Positions 23,426 through 34,865 of a DNA stretch of 64,000 nt are shown one piece after another (positions within the stretch are counted from its first letter, which is position 1; each line of letters starts with the position of its first letter). The stretch comes from Impatiens glandulifera (Eukaryota > Streptophyta > Magnoliopsida > Ericales > Balsaminaceae), in contig NC_061862.1 in the NCBI RefSeq assembly GCF_907164915.1, positions 4,778,358 through 4,842,357 on the forward strand, given 5' to 3'. The notes beneath the pieces were generated by a model, which worked only from the letters and a program-made list of their open reading frames with translations, had not been told where the DNA came from and searched no databases. The position numbers and the translations under genes are program-made.

Positions 23426-24733
23426 TGTTAGATAAAATTAGACCGGCTCACATAACTTAACATAAATAAACCTTCCATGCAAGAACAAGGAACCGAACTG
23501 GCTAAGAAGATTAACCGGTCAAGACAGTAAACCGACCAGGAACATTCGGAACATGACCGCACAAAGAAAGGATCGGCCAAAGCCAAAAACCGGAAACACC
23601 AGACAACCGATCAAAGGAGTAACCGGAAGATGTCCGGTTAAACCAATTACACCGGAAGGCATCCGGTGAAAAGTCAAATGACCGACCAGCACAAGAAGCT
23701 ACTTTGGGTATCTGTTGAGAATGATACCAAAGGAACAGACTGAACATGTCCATATTCATACAAGTCTGAGGAAAGTCTGCAGGCTGCAGAAGACAGTCCT
23801 ACAGGATCTTTCCACTCTCAGGATAAATCAGAGGCAATCTTCCAAGTACAGACAACTGTCTAACCAACAGTTATCACATTGACTAAAAGAAAAACCTAGT
23901 TGGTATGTCTTACACACCGGAAGAACAGACTGCAAAGTCTGCAGAGTTGACCGCCAGGTCTGAACAGTTGACCGCCAGGTCTGAACAGATGACCGCCAGG
24001 TCTGAAAAGATGACCGCAGGGTCTGAATCACTGAACCTCTGCTCAGCCAATCAGATTCAAGGAAGTGAAATATGACCGTTAGCATATTTCACCTATAAAA
24101 GGAGCAGATGAAGAAGAGTAAATGTGGGACAACATACGGGACACAAGTGACACAGCGAGTTATTAACTTACAAGTAATAAGAGTGTGTTCTCTCTCTAGA
24201 AAGCATAAGTGCTAAAGTTGAAGAGTGTATTTTACAATTTCGGTGTAAATTGTAAGGGTGTTATCGAGTAGGAAATAAGTCTCGATCGGATTGTATTTGT
24301 ATTCCTTAGTGAATATCCTTCTCGCGGTTTTGAGAGGAAGGGGTGACGTAGGAGCTTTATCTCCGAACATCCATAAAAACCTGTCTTGTTATTTCTTTTC
24401 TGCCGGCTCTACTTTCTAACCGACCTATACTAACTTACCTGCACCGTTCTAACCTACTTGACTCTATCCAAACCGAACCATCAGGTTACAAAAACCGACC
24501 CATCAATTTTCAAACCTATATCATCCAAAACCGGTTCCGCCTATCACACAAGTGTGCTGCTTCAACCTGAAACAAACCTCTTCCGCGCTTGAACCTAGTT
24601 CAAGGGTTAGTGACAGTTTGTGTAGTATTGAAACTCCGGTATTAATCTCTAACAGGATTAATCACCACCCTTTGAGTGAAACCCGCTAAACCGGTCCAAC
24701 CCCGGTCCTCCAGCGACCACCTAGATCCTAACA
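23426..24733 (+). repeat. A2 3' LTR (1308 bp)
   Basis: It is the same length as the 5' LTR, TGTTAG to CTAACA, followed by the target duplication GTTTT at 24734-24738. The four U3 repeats are at about 23947-24030. Confidence 0.95.
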
Positions 24734-24866
24734 GTTTTAGTGTAACCGTTTTATTTATGAGGCGGTTATTTAACCGGTGATGAAGCGGTTAGCGATTTTA
24801 ACCGGTTGAACATTTAAACCGATATTTTAACTTTGTGAGCTTGAGCCGATTTTCGAACATAATAAT

Positions 24867-25646
24867 TTAACTGACCGTATGATTGAAAGACATAATTGAT
24901 ACCGATACAGAGATCGGTTTGAGATACGCAAAAAGGAAATGAAAATTACATAACAGACATTTTAGTGAGTTTTTCAATCGCCATTTCCTCGTTGAGGACA
25001 TTCGAGGGTTCATTGGGGTACCCGGTCCAAGATTTGGATGGTGTGTACGAAGAAGTCGACTTATATGGGGAGCATAGTCGAAACCTTTCTTTGTCTCGAC
25101 CATGGTCTTCAAATTATTGAAGATGACCGATGACCAGTTGATGGGGGTGTCGCTGACGATGTAGGTCATCATGTCGAAGACCTTCTTAGAGTAGTTCTGG
25201 TTCGGAGATTGATAGATGATCAATCGATTGACAATCTCGTGAAGGAGTTGGATGTGACGGGCGAGGCGGGTTTTCAGACCGTAGTTCTCCATCGATACTT
25301 CGGTTCCGGAGAACATTTCGGCATAGTCAACTACTGCACTCCCCACCTAAGATGGGAAATCGGAGAACCCTTCAGTGGGCAGATTAAACATCCGGGAGAA
25401 TCCACTTTCATGAAGAACAAAAATGTGGTTTTTCACGACGGAAGTAATGGCATCGCCGAACATGGCTGCATTGTTGAAGAATTCCATCACTTCTGGAATG
25501 AACATGGGTCCAGATTCTTCGAGAAAATCACGAAGGCTGGTATCGTTGAGGGATTCAAAGAGGATTTCCCTCACTTCAACATCCTCCACGTTGAGGACGG
25601 AGTCGAAATCAATGCATAGATAATTCCTTAGGATACGGTTAGACAT
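24867..25646 (-). pseudogene. B aORF2
   Basis: ATG at 25646 (MSNRILRNYLCIDFDS). Conserved blocks are EFFNNAA, MFNLPTEGFSDFP, LLHEIVNRLII, INWSSVIFNNL and LGPGTP. A TAG at about 25347 interrupts the frame after FPS, and a frameshift follows GPGTP, so the true end is in another frame near 24950. The gene lies between aORF1 of B and the inserted element A2. Confidence 0.8.
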
Positions 25647-26062
25647 TCTTTCAAATCTTGCTAAGAGAGAGAGCTTAAGAAATTATAAGTTGTTTGGAGG
25701 TATGTGGAATGATAGAGGGAGGTTCCTTATATATATTTGAAATTGGAGGGAAAATAGGATCATTTAATACTAATATTCTGTTTTGTCTTATTAATGTTGG
25801 GAATATTTTTGTTTCCAAAACTCCTTGGGAAGGAGTTATTTTTGACTGGTTGCGGAGCTCGAGGTGGGGAATCTAGTTGGGAAGTAACTAGGTTTGTGTA
25901 GTTTCCCATGTAGTTGGAATTCAAAAGTTACTTTTCATTAATGAAAGTGGAGTTACAACAAACCGAAGGAAACACATAGATTAACCGAAAAGATCATAAT
26001 GGAGTAGGATGACAATACAACCAGTACATACAACAAAATGATCGGTTGTAAGAAGGAGTGAC
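25647..26062 (-). promoter_or_regulatory. B aORF2 upstream region with TATA box
   Basis: On the minus strand TTTTCCCTCCAATTT (near 25742-25756) precedes TATATATAAG (plus 25726-25735), about 80 bases before the ATG. The rest of the spacer is non-coding. Confidence 0.6.
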
Positions 26063-26860
26063 TTAATTTCCGGAGGAGTTGAGATGTCGGTTCTTCTTCT
26101 TCCAGGCCTTCTCGAACCGCTCATAGAAGGAGTCGGCGATTTCCCTGGTCACAACTTGGGACTGGTTCAGCCCCTCGCCCGGACATAGCGGAACTCCGAG
26201 TTCCATGAGTAGGGAGCTGATCTGGGGAATGAAACCGGTATGACGAGTGGTGATCATCCAGATTAGGATGTCGAACAACACCCTGGACCAGTTGACCGGG
26301 GTATCGGTTGTGATAGCGGTCATCATGTTGAAGACGGTGGTGCAGTAGGTGTTCTTGACATCCTTTCCCAGAATGGCTCGACCGATGATGTCATTGAGAA
26401 TCTGGTATTCAGCCCTCAATGATGACCGAGCTCCGTGGTCATTGACCGGATGGTTCGATCGAGAGAAGTTCAGAGATATTTCGGATTTTAGTTCGGACGG
26501 AACATTCAGATCGGTGAGACCTTGCTTTGGAAGGTCGAAACATCTAGCAAAGTCACACTCAGAAAAATCAAACACGGTTCCTCCAACCCTAGATTGAATG
26601 AGGGTATCAAAGTATGGAGTACCGCGGAAAACCCTTGTGTTGTGGAAGAATTCCTGAACGGTTTCAGGGAAGATGACATGTTTGTCATCTAAGAAGGGTT
26701 TTAGACTGATGTTTTCAAGAGACTTGATCATTTTAAAAGTCTCATAATGCTCTGTCCATTGAGTGGAATCAAAATCAACTTGGAGAATGTTTTGGAACTG
26801 AGATATTTTTGTCTTAGTGAGATGATTTTTGATCTTTGTGGATATTTGGTTGATATTCAT
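26063..26860 (-). pseudogene. B aORF1, open frame with lost original start
   Basis: The frame is open for 265 codons from 26860. At the position of the A2 start (plus 26804-26806) the codon is ATA instead of ATG, in an otherwise matching context (GACAAAAAT(A/G)TCTCAGTT). The upstream ATG at 26860 is only about 6 bases from the TATA box, so it is unlikely to be used. Blocks: QEFFHNTRVFRGTPYF, RCFDLPKQGLTDLN, LRAEYQILNDIIGRAIL, NWSRVLFDILIWM, and a basic C-terminus. The body is intact, so the gene may have decayed only recently or may start downstream. Confidence 0.75.
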
Positions 26861-27186
26861 CTAACTTATATATTAGTTGAAGGATGATAGTATTATCCAG
26901 TAGGTAGTAGTTAATGTAGTCAATTGACCATAGGATAAAAGGATTTGCATGAATTAAGTATGTCTACAACCTAAGGTGTGAGTCATAGGCCTTGACGGTG
27001 AGAGATATCATATCTTAACGTCTTTTAAGGTATGACTATTTTGCTTAGAAAAAGTATCTTTTCAAAACAGATACATCTAAACACAGACAGTTGTTCTGCT
27101 TTTGTTAGGAGACCAAATAATCCAAAATATATTATATTCAAACCGGTCGGTTTTCAGTCATTGGTCCCGATGCGGTTAATTAGTGA
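26861..27186 (-). promoter_or_regulatory. B aORF1 upstream region
   Basis: TAATATATAA on the minus strand (plus 26866-26875) lies about 60 bases from the homologous start. The block conserved with A2 and D is at about 26960-27032. At about 27187 the sequence jumps straight into gag: pol and the gag tail are deleted. Confidence 0.6.
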
Positions 27187-27942
27187 TTTCTTTAGTAAAT
27201 TCACAGGGAGAGTCAAATACGTGTTCCTCGTCTTTAGTAAATTCTTCACAGGGAGAGTCAAATACCTATTCCTCATTTGCCATGAGACATGTGAGTTCAT
27301 TATCACTATCACTGTGAGCCCATAAAGTTCCTCCATCATCGGCTATCAGTTCTTTTTGAATTTCTTTTCCTTCACCGGTTTGTTGGTAGTTATTTCGGTG
27401 GTTTTGATCATCCGGTTTCCGGTCATCCCGTCTTGGTTTTCTGCATTCCCACCTGAAATATCCCAAACAATTGCAATTATAGCATCTAACATTAGATTTA
27501 TCACCGTAGTTATTGTTTGTCGGTTGGCTTCTCTTCATGAATCTGCAAAACTTCTGTGCAAGCATTGCAATAACATCCTCGGTGAACTGTTCAGCGGTTC
27601 TGATCGGTGCTGGAGCAACCGGTTCCATGGATGTGAATAAGGCCTTTGTAGAGGTTGAAGCTGAGACTTCATCTTCAATCCTAGATCTCATTTCAAACTC
27701 ATATGCTTATAGAAGGTATTCCTGTCCAAATCGTTGATGATGTGGTTTCTAGCATGGTTGTCCAGATTATTTCTTCTCCTATCTTCTTTTATCCATTCCT
27801 CCCTATCTTTATCAATATTTATCGGTCCTTCAGTCAAGATGAACTGCATCTCGTCATCCATGGTGATTAAGTGCAGGTGCATGCGTGCCTTCCAGTTGAC
27901 GAAATCATCACCTTCTAGCATTGAAGGCTTATCGAGAGTCAT
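27187..27942 (-). pseudogene. gag: B gag remnants
   Basis: The N-terminus (MTLDKPSMLEGDDFVNWKAR) starts at 27942. About 115 residues are missing at 27690-27705, then SRIEDEVSASTS to the zinc knuckle CYNCNCLGYFRWEC (about 27475) and on to LTCLMANEE. The His of the CCHC knuckle is Tyr here. A roughly 40-base piece near 27193-27275 is tandemly duplicated beside the pol deletion. Confidence 0.85.
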
Positions 27943-27969
27943 GCTTTCTTGAGTATTGAAACTAACTGC

Positions 27970-27981
27970 TCTGATACCAAT
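27970..27981 (-). other. B primer binding site (tRNA-iMet)
   Basis: ATTGGTATCAGA on the minus strand, next to the LTR end. Confidence 0.9.
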
Positions 27982-29273
27982 TGTTAGGATTTAGGTCGCG
28001 GATGGCGGACTGGGGTCTGGCAGGTTTGCACTCAAAGGTTGGCGTTTAATCCGGTTAAAGATTAACATCGAGTTTCAATACTACACAGGCTGTCACAAAC
28101 CCTTGAACCGAGTTCAAGTGCGGAAGTGGTTTGTTTCAGACTGAAGTAACACGCACACGGGATGAGTAGGACCAGATTTGAATAAAGTCGGTTTGGAGAT
28201 TAGGAGGTCGGTTTGAGGCTTAGTAAATTGATAAAAGTGATGTAAATCGGTTAGGGTGGTATGGGTTAGTTAGTATGGATCGGTTAGAATGTAAATCCGG
28301 CAGAAAGTAAAGAGCAAGACAGGTTTTTATGGATGTTCGGAGATAAAACTCCTACGTTACCCCTTCTTCTCGAAACCGCGAGAAGGATATTCACTAAGGA
28401 ATACATACGCACAATCCGATCGAGACTTATTTGCTGCTCGATAACACTCGTACAATTCTCACCGAAATTGTAATCTCACTTCAAATGCACACTTAAGTTC
28501 TTTTAATTTAGAGAGATAAAGACCACTTATAACATGGGTTGGTGTAGCTCTTAAATGTTTTCTCTTGTAACTTGTAACTGCATTTACTCCTCTTCAGCTC
28601 CTTCTTTTATAGGTGAAATGTGCCAACGGTCACATTTCTTTTCCTTGAATCTGATTGGTTAAGAAGAGGTTCAGTGATTTAGACCTGGCGGTTTAGGCTT
28701 CTAGTGCGTAGGTCAAACCGGCTAGGTTTGTCTTTTACTTAATGTAGCATTATCGGTTGGACAGTTGTCGGCACCTGGAATGTTGTGCCTCTGACTTATC
28801 CCAGAATGGAAAGATCTTCTTCAGGCGGTTTTCTGCATCCTGTAGAGTATCCTCAGACTTGTATGGATAGGGAAATGTTACAGTCTGTCTCTTTGGTATC
28901 ATCTTCCGCAGATACTCAAAGTGTTTGTTTGCACCGATTTGTAGATTGTACTTAGTTTGTTGTTCTTGGCTTCTTTCTCTAAGTAGCTTCTTCATTAGTT
29001 TTCTGGATTGATGTATTTCGGTTTAGAATGTCTACCGGTTGTTTGAGTTAACCGGATGACTTTAGGTTTTTCATAGCTTCAGGTTTGTTCGGTTTTGGTT
29101 ACATCTTTTGCCTTATCTTCTAACCTGTCTTGTTTTCCTGATTGGTTAGATTCTTGGCCAGTTGGGTTGCTTGATCGGTTGGATTACTTGACCGATCCTG
29201 ATTATTTAACCGTTCCTGCACAGGAAGTTTGTTTTTGTTAAGTTCTATTTAACCGGTCTAATTTTATCTAACA
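27982..29273 (-). repeat. B 5' LTR (1292 bp)
   Basis: TGTTAG/CTAACA ends; TATA on the minus strand at plus 28604-28611; leader block near 28330-28366. It is diverged from the A2 and D LTRs. The flanking bases are GAAGT, and the partner duplication is lost. Confidence 0.88.
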
Positions 29274-30350
29274 GAAGTGACTAGACAAAACAAAACGAAG
29301 TAGTGTCATTGACATAACAAATGTCGCAAGTCTATGTCAAAAGATGAATAAGTCCATTTATTTAGTTATACATTCCTTGAACTATTTTTTATCTATATTC
29401 GCTTAGATAGACACTTCGAGCATAAACTGAAATATTCTGGAACTACAAAGATAGTTATTAAATCATTATCACCGCATAAAAGTATTGCTCCAAAGTATGT
29501 TTAATTGGTTACAATTCTCTTTTGATTTTGCGCTATTAATTTCACTATTATTAGTGAGCAATGATAGAATAATTCCATCATATTTATAGACCATTCTTTA
29601 TTTTCTCGAAAATGGTGATCATCCTACCGGAACTGTTCACCCAGAAATACCCTAAACGGTGCCACAATATGTACTTGAAAAATTTGAGTTCCTACTCGAC
29701 TCTAGCAAGATTGCGGCCATCAAAGCCATGCCAGCACCCTGAAATGAGCGGGAGGTTCGGGAATTTTTGGACAAAATTCAATATATTAGTCGCTACATTA
29801 GTAAGCTCACTTCCAATTGTGATTCTCTCTTCAAGCTTTTGAAGAAGGGTCAAAAGTTGTCTGGAGTGATACTCATTAACATGTCCTCGAGAAGGTGAAG
29901 GCGTATTTGCAATCCCTTCCTATCCTCATGTCTCTGAGGCCAAGAGTTCTTTGATTCTTCACTTCACTATCACTGAGTCATCCATAGAGAGCATTCTAGC
30001 CCAGGAGAATAAAATCAAAGAAGATGTGCCAATCTACTACATCATAAAAAGGATGATCGATTATGAGTTAAATGACTCTTCTGAGACGCATGGCGAGGGA
30101 GTTCAACAAGAAGGTCAAGCCTAGACATCTTGTTGTCGGAGATCTTGTTTTCAAGAAGACCTGAAAGTTGTAGGATCCTAGAGGGAAGTTCCAACAGCCA
30201 TGGGAGGGACCTTTTGTCATCAAACATATCTTTTCAAGAGGAGTTGTGCGTTTCACTTATCTCGATGGCGATGAATGCTCATCCCCTTTTAATCTTGATA
30301 CGCTCAAGAAATATTATGTTTGAAATGGAGAAAATGTCGTGTGTTTGATT
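29274..30350 (+). pseudogene. G2: Ty3/gypsy pol remnant (RT piece plus integrase C-terminus)
   Basis: From about 29690 it encodes, with shifts, the RT piece DSSKIAAIKAMPAP, EFLDKIQYISRYISKL and KKGQKLSGVI. It then jumps to an integrase C-terminal region at about 30070-30330 (RMAREFNKKVKPRHLVVGDLVF, DPRGKF, WEGPFVIKHIFSRGVVRFTYLDG, NLDTLKKYYV). RNase H and the integrase core are missing. The first 350 bases are non-coding; part near 29500-29570 resembles 42520-42600 inverted. It is the same lineage as G1. Confidence 0.7.
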
Positions 30351-30607
30351 TATTTTTATTTTCTTTCTAAAAAAATTCTTCATTTCACGTTATGCCATGA
30401 TTGTCAAAGATTTTCTCGAACAGAGTGAACACTTAAATCCCTTGTTTTTAGAAACTTGACCTTTGCAATCACGTTGAAATGTTTTTTTTAAATGCATTTG
30501 CAAAAATGCCCATAATATGAAAACTAGGGATCCAAAAACAATGCCATAGAATACGTGCTTAAATATAAATAAAAAAAACAATGTTGTACTCATGATATGT
30601 ATTTTCT
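30351..30607 (+). other. Non-coding stretch after G2
   Basis: AT-rich, probably the 3' part of the gypsy remnant. I see no gene or clear signal before the palindrome begins. Confidence 0.4.
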
Positions 30608-32465
30608 GAAATAATACATATATTTCCCACCATGAATAAATTCATTCAAATAATCAACCAAATACTTTATTTTTATAATATTTTAAACATTTAACCCAAA
30701 TGACATAAGTTAAGAAGGTTTGAAAGACAACCTCATAATCACCTCCGGAAATAGGGTCTTCCCCATTCGGATCTTCATTCTCGAAACCCCATGTTGCAAA
30801 ATCTTCAATTCCAGTATCATCCAACTCAGCATTATCATTAATGTTGTAAGTTTCATGAAATTCTTCATTTACACTATCAACTGAAGTAAACATAATGGGT
30901 GACCTTTGACTACTTTCATCAAATAGATTCACTATGTGCTTGAGTGAGGGAGAAATCTCCTCCGACATGCCTATGGAATTCACCATCCTGTCAATGCAAT
31001 CTATATGGATCATAACAAGAAAAATTTCACAAAGAGATGTAAGAGTAAAGGATAAAAACACATTGTAATTGTTAGCATACCAATATCCAATCAAGTTTGT
31101 CCTTTATACTAAAAAACTTATATTTATTTTATATTTCATTTCAGGTCCTATAAAATGAGAATAGATCCCTAGGTTATAAACAAGAAATGAATAGTGTGGA
31201 AATCTATATTCTCCTCCCTACAAATTTCCCTTTTATATTTCCCATTGAAACAAAGTCATAATCACCATGAAATCAAAACCAACATACCTTTGGCAAAAGA
31301 AAGATCAATACTATCAAATTTCTTCACATTGAGGGACTCAAATGACTATTAAAGTGTTGATGAAGGCGATACCTGTAAATGCATTCACCCTTAGTTTTGA
31401 AATCATCATTTTGTGAAACAATTATTATTACTGAATACTAACCTTCTAGTCTGACTCTTTCTTAGAATTATTGGAGAATAAGATTAGGAGAAGTTATTTT
31501 AGAAAACCTACACCCACATGGGTAAATGATTGTATCGTTAAATAATGTGGGCATTTTAAAACTATTCGTTCAAAATATAATCCTTCTGTTAAACAATCTA
31601 CCTTGATACCCTGATAACATTATATGACAAAACATAATCTACTAATGGTGCTACAACAACTGTCCATCTGATCCAACAGACACAAGTTATATTTATCCAT
31701 TGGTTAAAAACTAACTTTTTTAACAATACTATGTAACCCCAGTTATGTTATAGGCCTTTCCATTGATATAATATAAGCATAATGGAAAAACATAATCTAC
31801 TAATAGTGCGACAACAACTGTCCATCTGATCCAACAGACACAAGTTATATTTATCCATTGGTTAAAAACTAACTTTTTTAACAATACTATGTAACCCCAG
31901 TTATGTTATAGGCCTTTCCATTGATATAATATAAGCACCAGTGATAGAATAGTTTCCAAACATTCCATTCACTTTGGTGACTAGTACTCGTTTTCTGTAC
32001 CCTGTATAAAACTGATTTTATAAATTTATACATATCAAACAAAAAAAATACTCAATAAAGACAAGAAAGTACATTGACAAGTGATAGAAAATTAAAGGAA
32101 TCCAATTAGGAACAACCAAAGAATCCTTGATCGGGCATAACGATTGGGGAATTCATAACACCCTTCCTAATAAAACCTATATTAAATGTCACCATAAACA
32201 AGTAAAATTACAAGGAATTCATCCACCTCTTCCTTTCTTGTGATTGTGATGATTCTCAATACCACTGTACCAGCAAATACCAAATTCATATATATCCAAA
32301 TTCGTCAAACATGTGCATACAACAAAGAATAAATCATTTCTTGTAGAGACGAACAATGTTAAGAGATCCTCGAAAAAGATATGTATTCTTAGACGCTAAT
32401 CTAATACCAGGACTATTGTTTGTTGTCTGATTATAAACAACCTCTGTCTCAGTTTAATTGAAAGA
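30608..32465 (-). repeat. Left arm of long palindrome
   Basis: This 1.86-kb arm is the inverted counterpart of 32873-34865, with mostly single-base differences. It contains a roughly 155-base tandem pair (31628-31780 and 31784-31936) and CAP-H-like exons at 30732-31000 and 31288-31372. Outside these exons (31373-32465) I see no coding signal. Confidence 0.9.
30732..31372 (-). pseudogene. Condensin CAP-H-like gene fragment, left-arm copy (two exons)
   Basis: On the minus strand, an 85-base exon (31372-31288) encodes VSPSSTL then, after two stops, SFESLNVKKFDSIDLSFAK, with a TTTACAG acceptor and an AAAG/GTATGT donor. The next exon (31000-30732) continues in phase as DCIDRMVNSIGMSEEISPSL and on to FATWGFENEDPNGEDPI. 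Plant condensin complex subunit 2 (CAP-H, kleisin) has STLEPSFEALNVKKFD and DEISPSLKxIVxxFDE in this order. The family clamps condensin SMC heads during chromosome compaction. This copy is a dead fragment; the rest of the gene is absent. Confidence 0.72.
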
Positions 32466-32872
32466 TGAATATATAAGCGCACTCACATGTATATAATTTA
32501 TAAGCGCACTCACATGTATATAATTTACAACCTCAGTCTAATACGAAAAAAATATGTATTCTTAGACGCTAATCTAATACCAACTTACAAGCGCACTCAC
32601 ATGTATATAATTTGTATAAAATCCAGATGATTAGCTCGCAACCTTTAATTTCCCAAGTCATAATATGTTTTCCCTTGATTTTTTTGTTTGTGTAATAATA
32701 TTCGTGCCTGCATAAAAGTGTGATGATGAAAGTGGTCACATAATTCTGATTTAGCTACATGAATACAACTTGAACTAATTTGAATCCCAACAAATTAGGG
32801 CTGAAGCAATGTCCATTATCGTGTGTTTGGATTCTGCATTTGCCTTATAAATCATACAAAATAGTATATCTG
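32466..32872. repeat. Palindrome spacer with short tandem repeats
   Basis: This 407-base spacer holds three copies of AGCGCACTCACATGTATATA (about 32475-32610). It also holds an extra copy of a piece of the left arm (TATGTATTCTTAGACGCTAA). No gene is seen. Confidence 0.75.
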
Positions 32873-34865
32873 TCTTTCAATTAAACTGAGACAGAGGTTG
32901 TTTATAATCAGACAGCAAACAAAAGAAGTATGGTATTAGATTAGCGTCTAAGAATACATATTTTTTTCGAGGATCTCCTAACATTGTTCGTCTCTACAAG
33001 AAATGATTTATTTTTTGTTGTATGCACATGTTTGACGAATTTGGATATATATGAATTTGGTATTTGCTGGTATAGTGGTATTGAGAATCATCTCAAGAAA
33101 GGAAGAGGTGGATGAATTCCTTGTAATTTTACCTGTTTATGGTGACATTTAATATAGGTTTTATTAGGAAGGGTGTTATGAATTCCCCAATCGTTATGCC
33201 CGATCAAGGCTTCTTTGGTTGTTCCTAATTGGATTCCTTTAATTTTCTATCACATGTCAATGTACTTTCTTGTCTTTATTGAGTATTTTTTTGTTTGATA
33301 TGTATAAACTTATAAAATCAGTTTTATACAGGGTACAGAAAATGAGTATTAGTCACTAAAGTGAATGGAATGTTTGGAAACTATTCTACCACTGGTGCTT
33401 ATATTATATCAATGGAAAGGCCTATAACATAACTGGGGTTACATAGTATTGTTAAAAAAGTTAGTTTTTAACCAATGGATAAATATAACTTGTGTCTATT
33501 GGATCAGATGGACAGTTGTTGTCGCACCATTAGTAGATTATGTTTTGTCATTATGCTTATATTTTATTAATGGAAATTCCTATAACATAACTGGGTTACA
33601 TAGTATTGTTAAAAAAGTTAGTTTTTAACCAATGGATAAATATAACTTGTGTCTGTTGGATTAGATGGACAGTTGTTGTCGCACCATTAGTAGATTATGT
33701 TTTTCCATATAATGTTATCAGGGTTTATATCAAGGTAGATTGTTTAACAGAAGGATTATATTTTGAACGAATAGTTTTAAAATGTAACTTGTGTCTGTTG
33801 GATTAGATGGACAGTTGTTGTCGCACCATTAGTAGATTATGTTTTTCCATATAATGTTATCAGGGTTTATATCAAGGTAGATTGTTTAACAGAAGGATTA
33901 TATTTTGAACGAATAGTTTTAAAATGCCCACATTAGTTAACGATACAATCATTTATCCATGTGGCTGTAGGTTTTCTCCAATAACTTCTCCTAATCTTAT
34001 TCTCCAATAATTCTAAGAAAGAGTCAGACTAGAAGGTTAGTATTCAGTAATAATAATTGTTTTATAAAATGATGATTTCAAAACTAAGGGTGAATGCATT
34101 TGCAGGTATCGCCTTCATCAACACTTGAATTGTCATTTGAGTCCCTCAATGTAAAGAAATTTGATAGTATTGATCATTCTTTCGCCAAAGGTATGTTGGT
34201 TTTGATTTCATGGTGATTATGACTTTGTTTCAATAAGAAACATAAAAGGGAACTTTGTAGGGAGGAGAGTATCCACACTATTCATTTCTTTCCTATAACC
34301 TAGAGATCTATTCTCATTTTATAGGACCTGAAATGAAATATAAAATAAATATAAGTTGTTTAGTATAAAGGACAAACTTGACTGGATATTGGTATGCTAA
34401 CAATTACAGTGTGTTGTTATCCTTTACTCCTACATCTCTTTGTGAAAATTTTCTTGTTATGATCCATATAGATTGCATTGACAGGATGGTGAATTCCATA
34501 GGCATGTCGGAGGAGATTTCTCCCTCACTCAAGCACATAGTGAATCTATTTGATGTAAGTAGTCAAAGGTCACCCATTATGTTTACTTCAGTTGATAGTG
34601 TAAATGAAGAATTTCATGAAACTTACAACATTAATGATAATGCTGAGTTGGATGATACTGGAATTGAAGATTTTGCAACATGGGGTTTTGAGAATGAAGA
34701 TTCGAATGGGGAAGACCCTATTTCCGGAGGTGATTATAAGGATGTCTTTCAAACCTTCTTAACTTATGTCATTTGGGTTAAATGTTTAAAATATTATAAA
34801 AATAAAGTATTTGGTTGATTATTTGAATGAATTAATTCATGGTGGGAAATATTTGTATTATTTCC
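32873..34865 (+). repeat. Right arm of long palindrome
   Basis: This is the inverted match of the left arm, but about 135 bases longer because tandem units around 33395-33930 (with CTGTTGGAT(T/C)AGATGGACAG) are more numerous. No coding signal is seen at 32873-34105; the CAP-H-like exons follow. Confidence 0.9.

Larger units (their letters stand above)
10169..24733 (+). mobile_element. Complete nested Sirevirus-type element A2
   Basis: It has two 1308-bp LTRs (10169-11476 and 23426-24733). Target duplications GTTTT flank it at 10164-10168 and 24734-24738. PBS, gag, pol, three accessory genes (aORF1-3) and PPT follow in order. Total length is 14.6 kb, of which 1260 bases are a later solo-LTR insertion. 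In the first 215 LTR bases I count about 11 differences between the two LTRs, so it is older than D. All frames carry stops or shifts. Confidence 0.95.
7927..29273 (-). mobile_element. Sirevirus-type element B, decayed, split by A2
   Basis: Minus strand. The 5' LTR is at 27982-29273, then gag remnants (27942-27187), no pol, aORF1 (26860-26063), aORF2 (25646-24867), the nested element A2 (24733-10169), then aORF3 (9884-7927), truncated at its C-terminal coding end. The 3' LTR is missing, lost at the junction with element C. Gene order and products match A2 and D. A2 landed between aORF2 and aORF3, since B sequence and the GTTTT duplication flank it. Confidence 0.88.

Noticed and set aside
34378..34818. 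The open frame of 146 codons in both palindrome arms as a novel small gene
   Set aside because: Its first third is intron sequence; the rest is a CAP-H-like exon bounded by splice sites.
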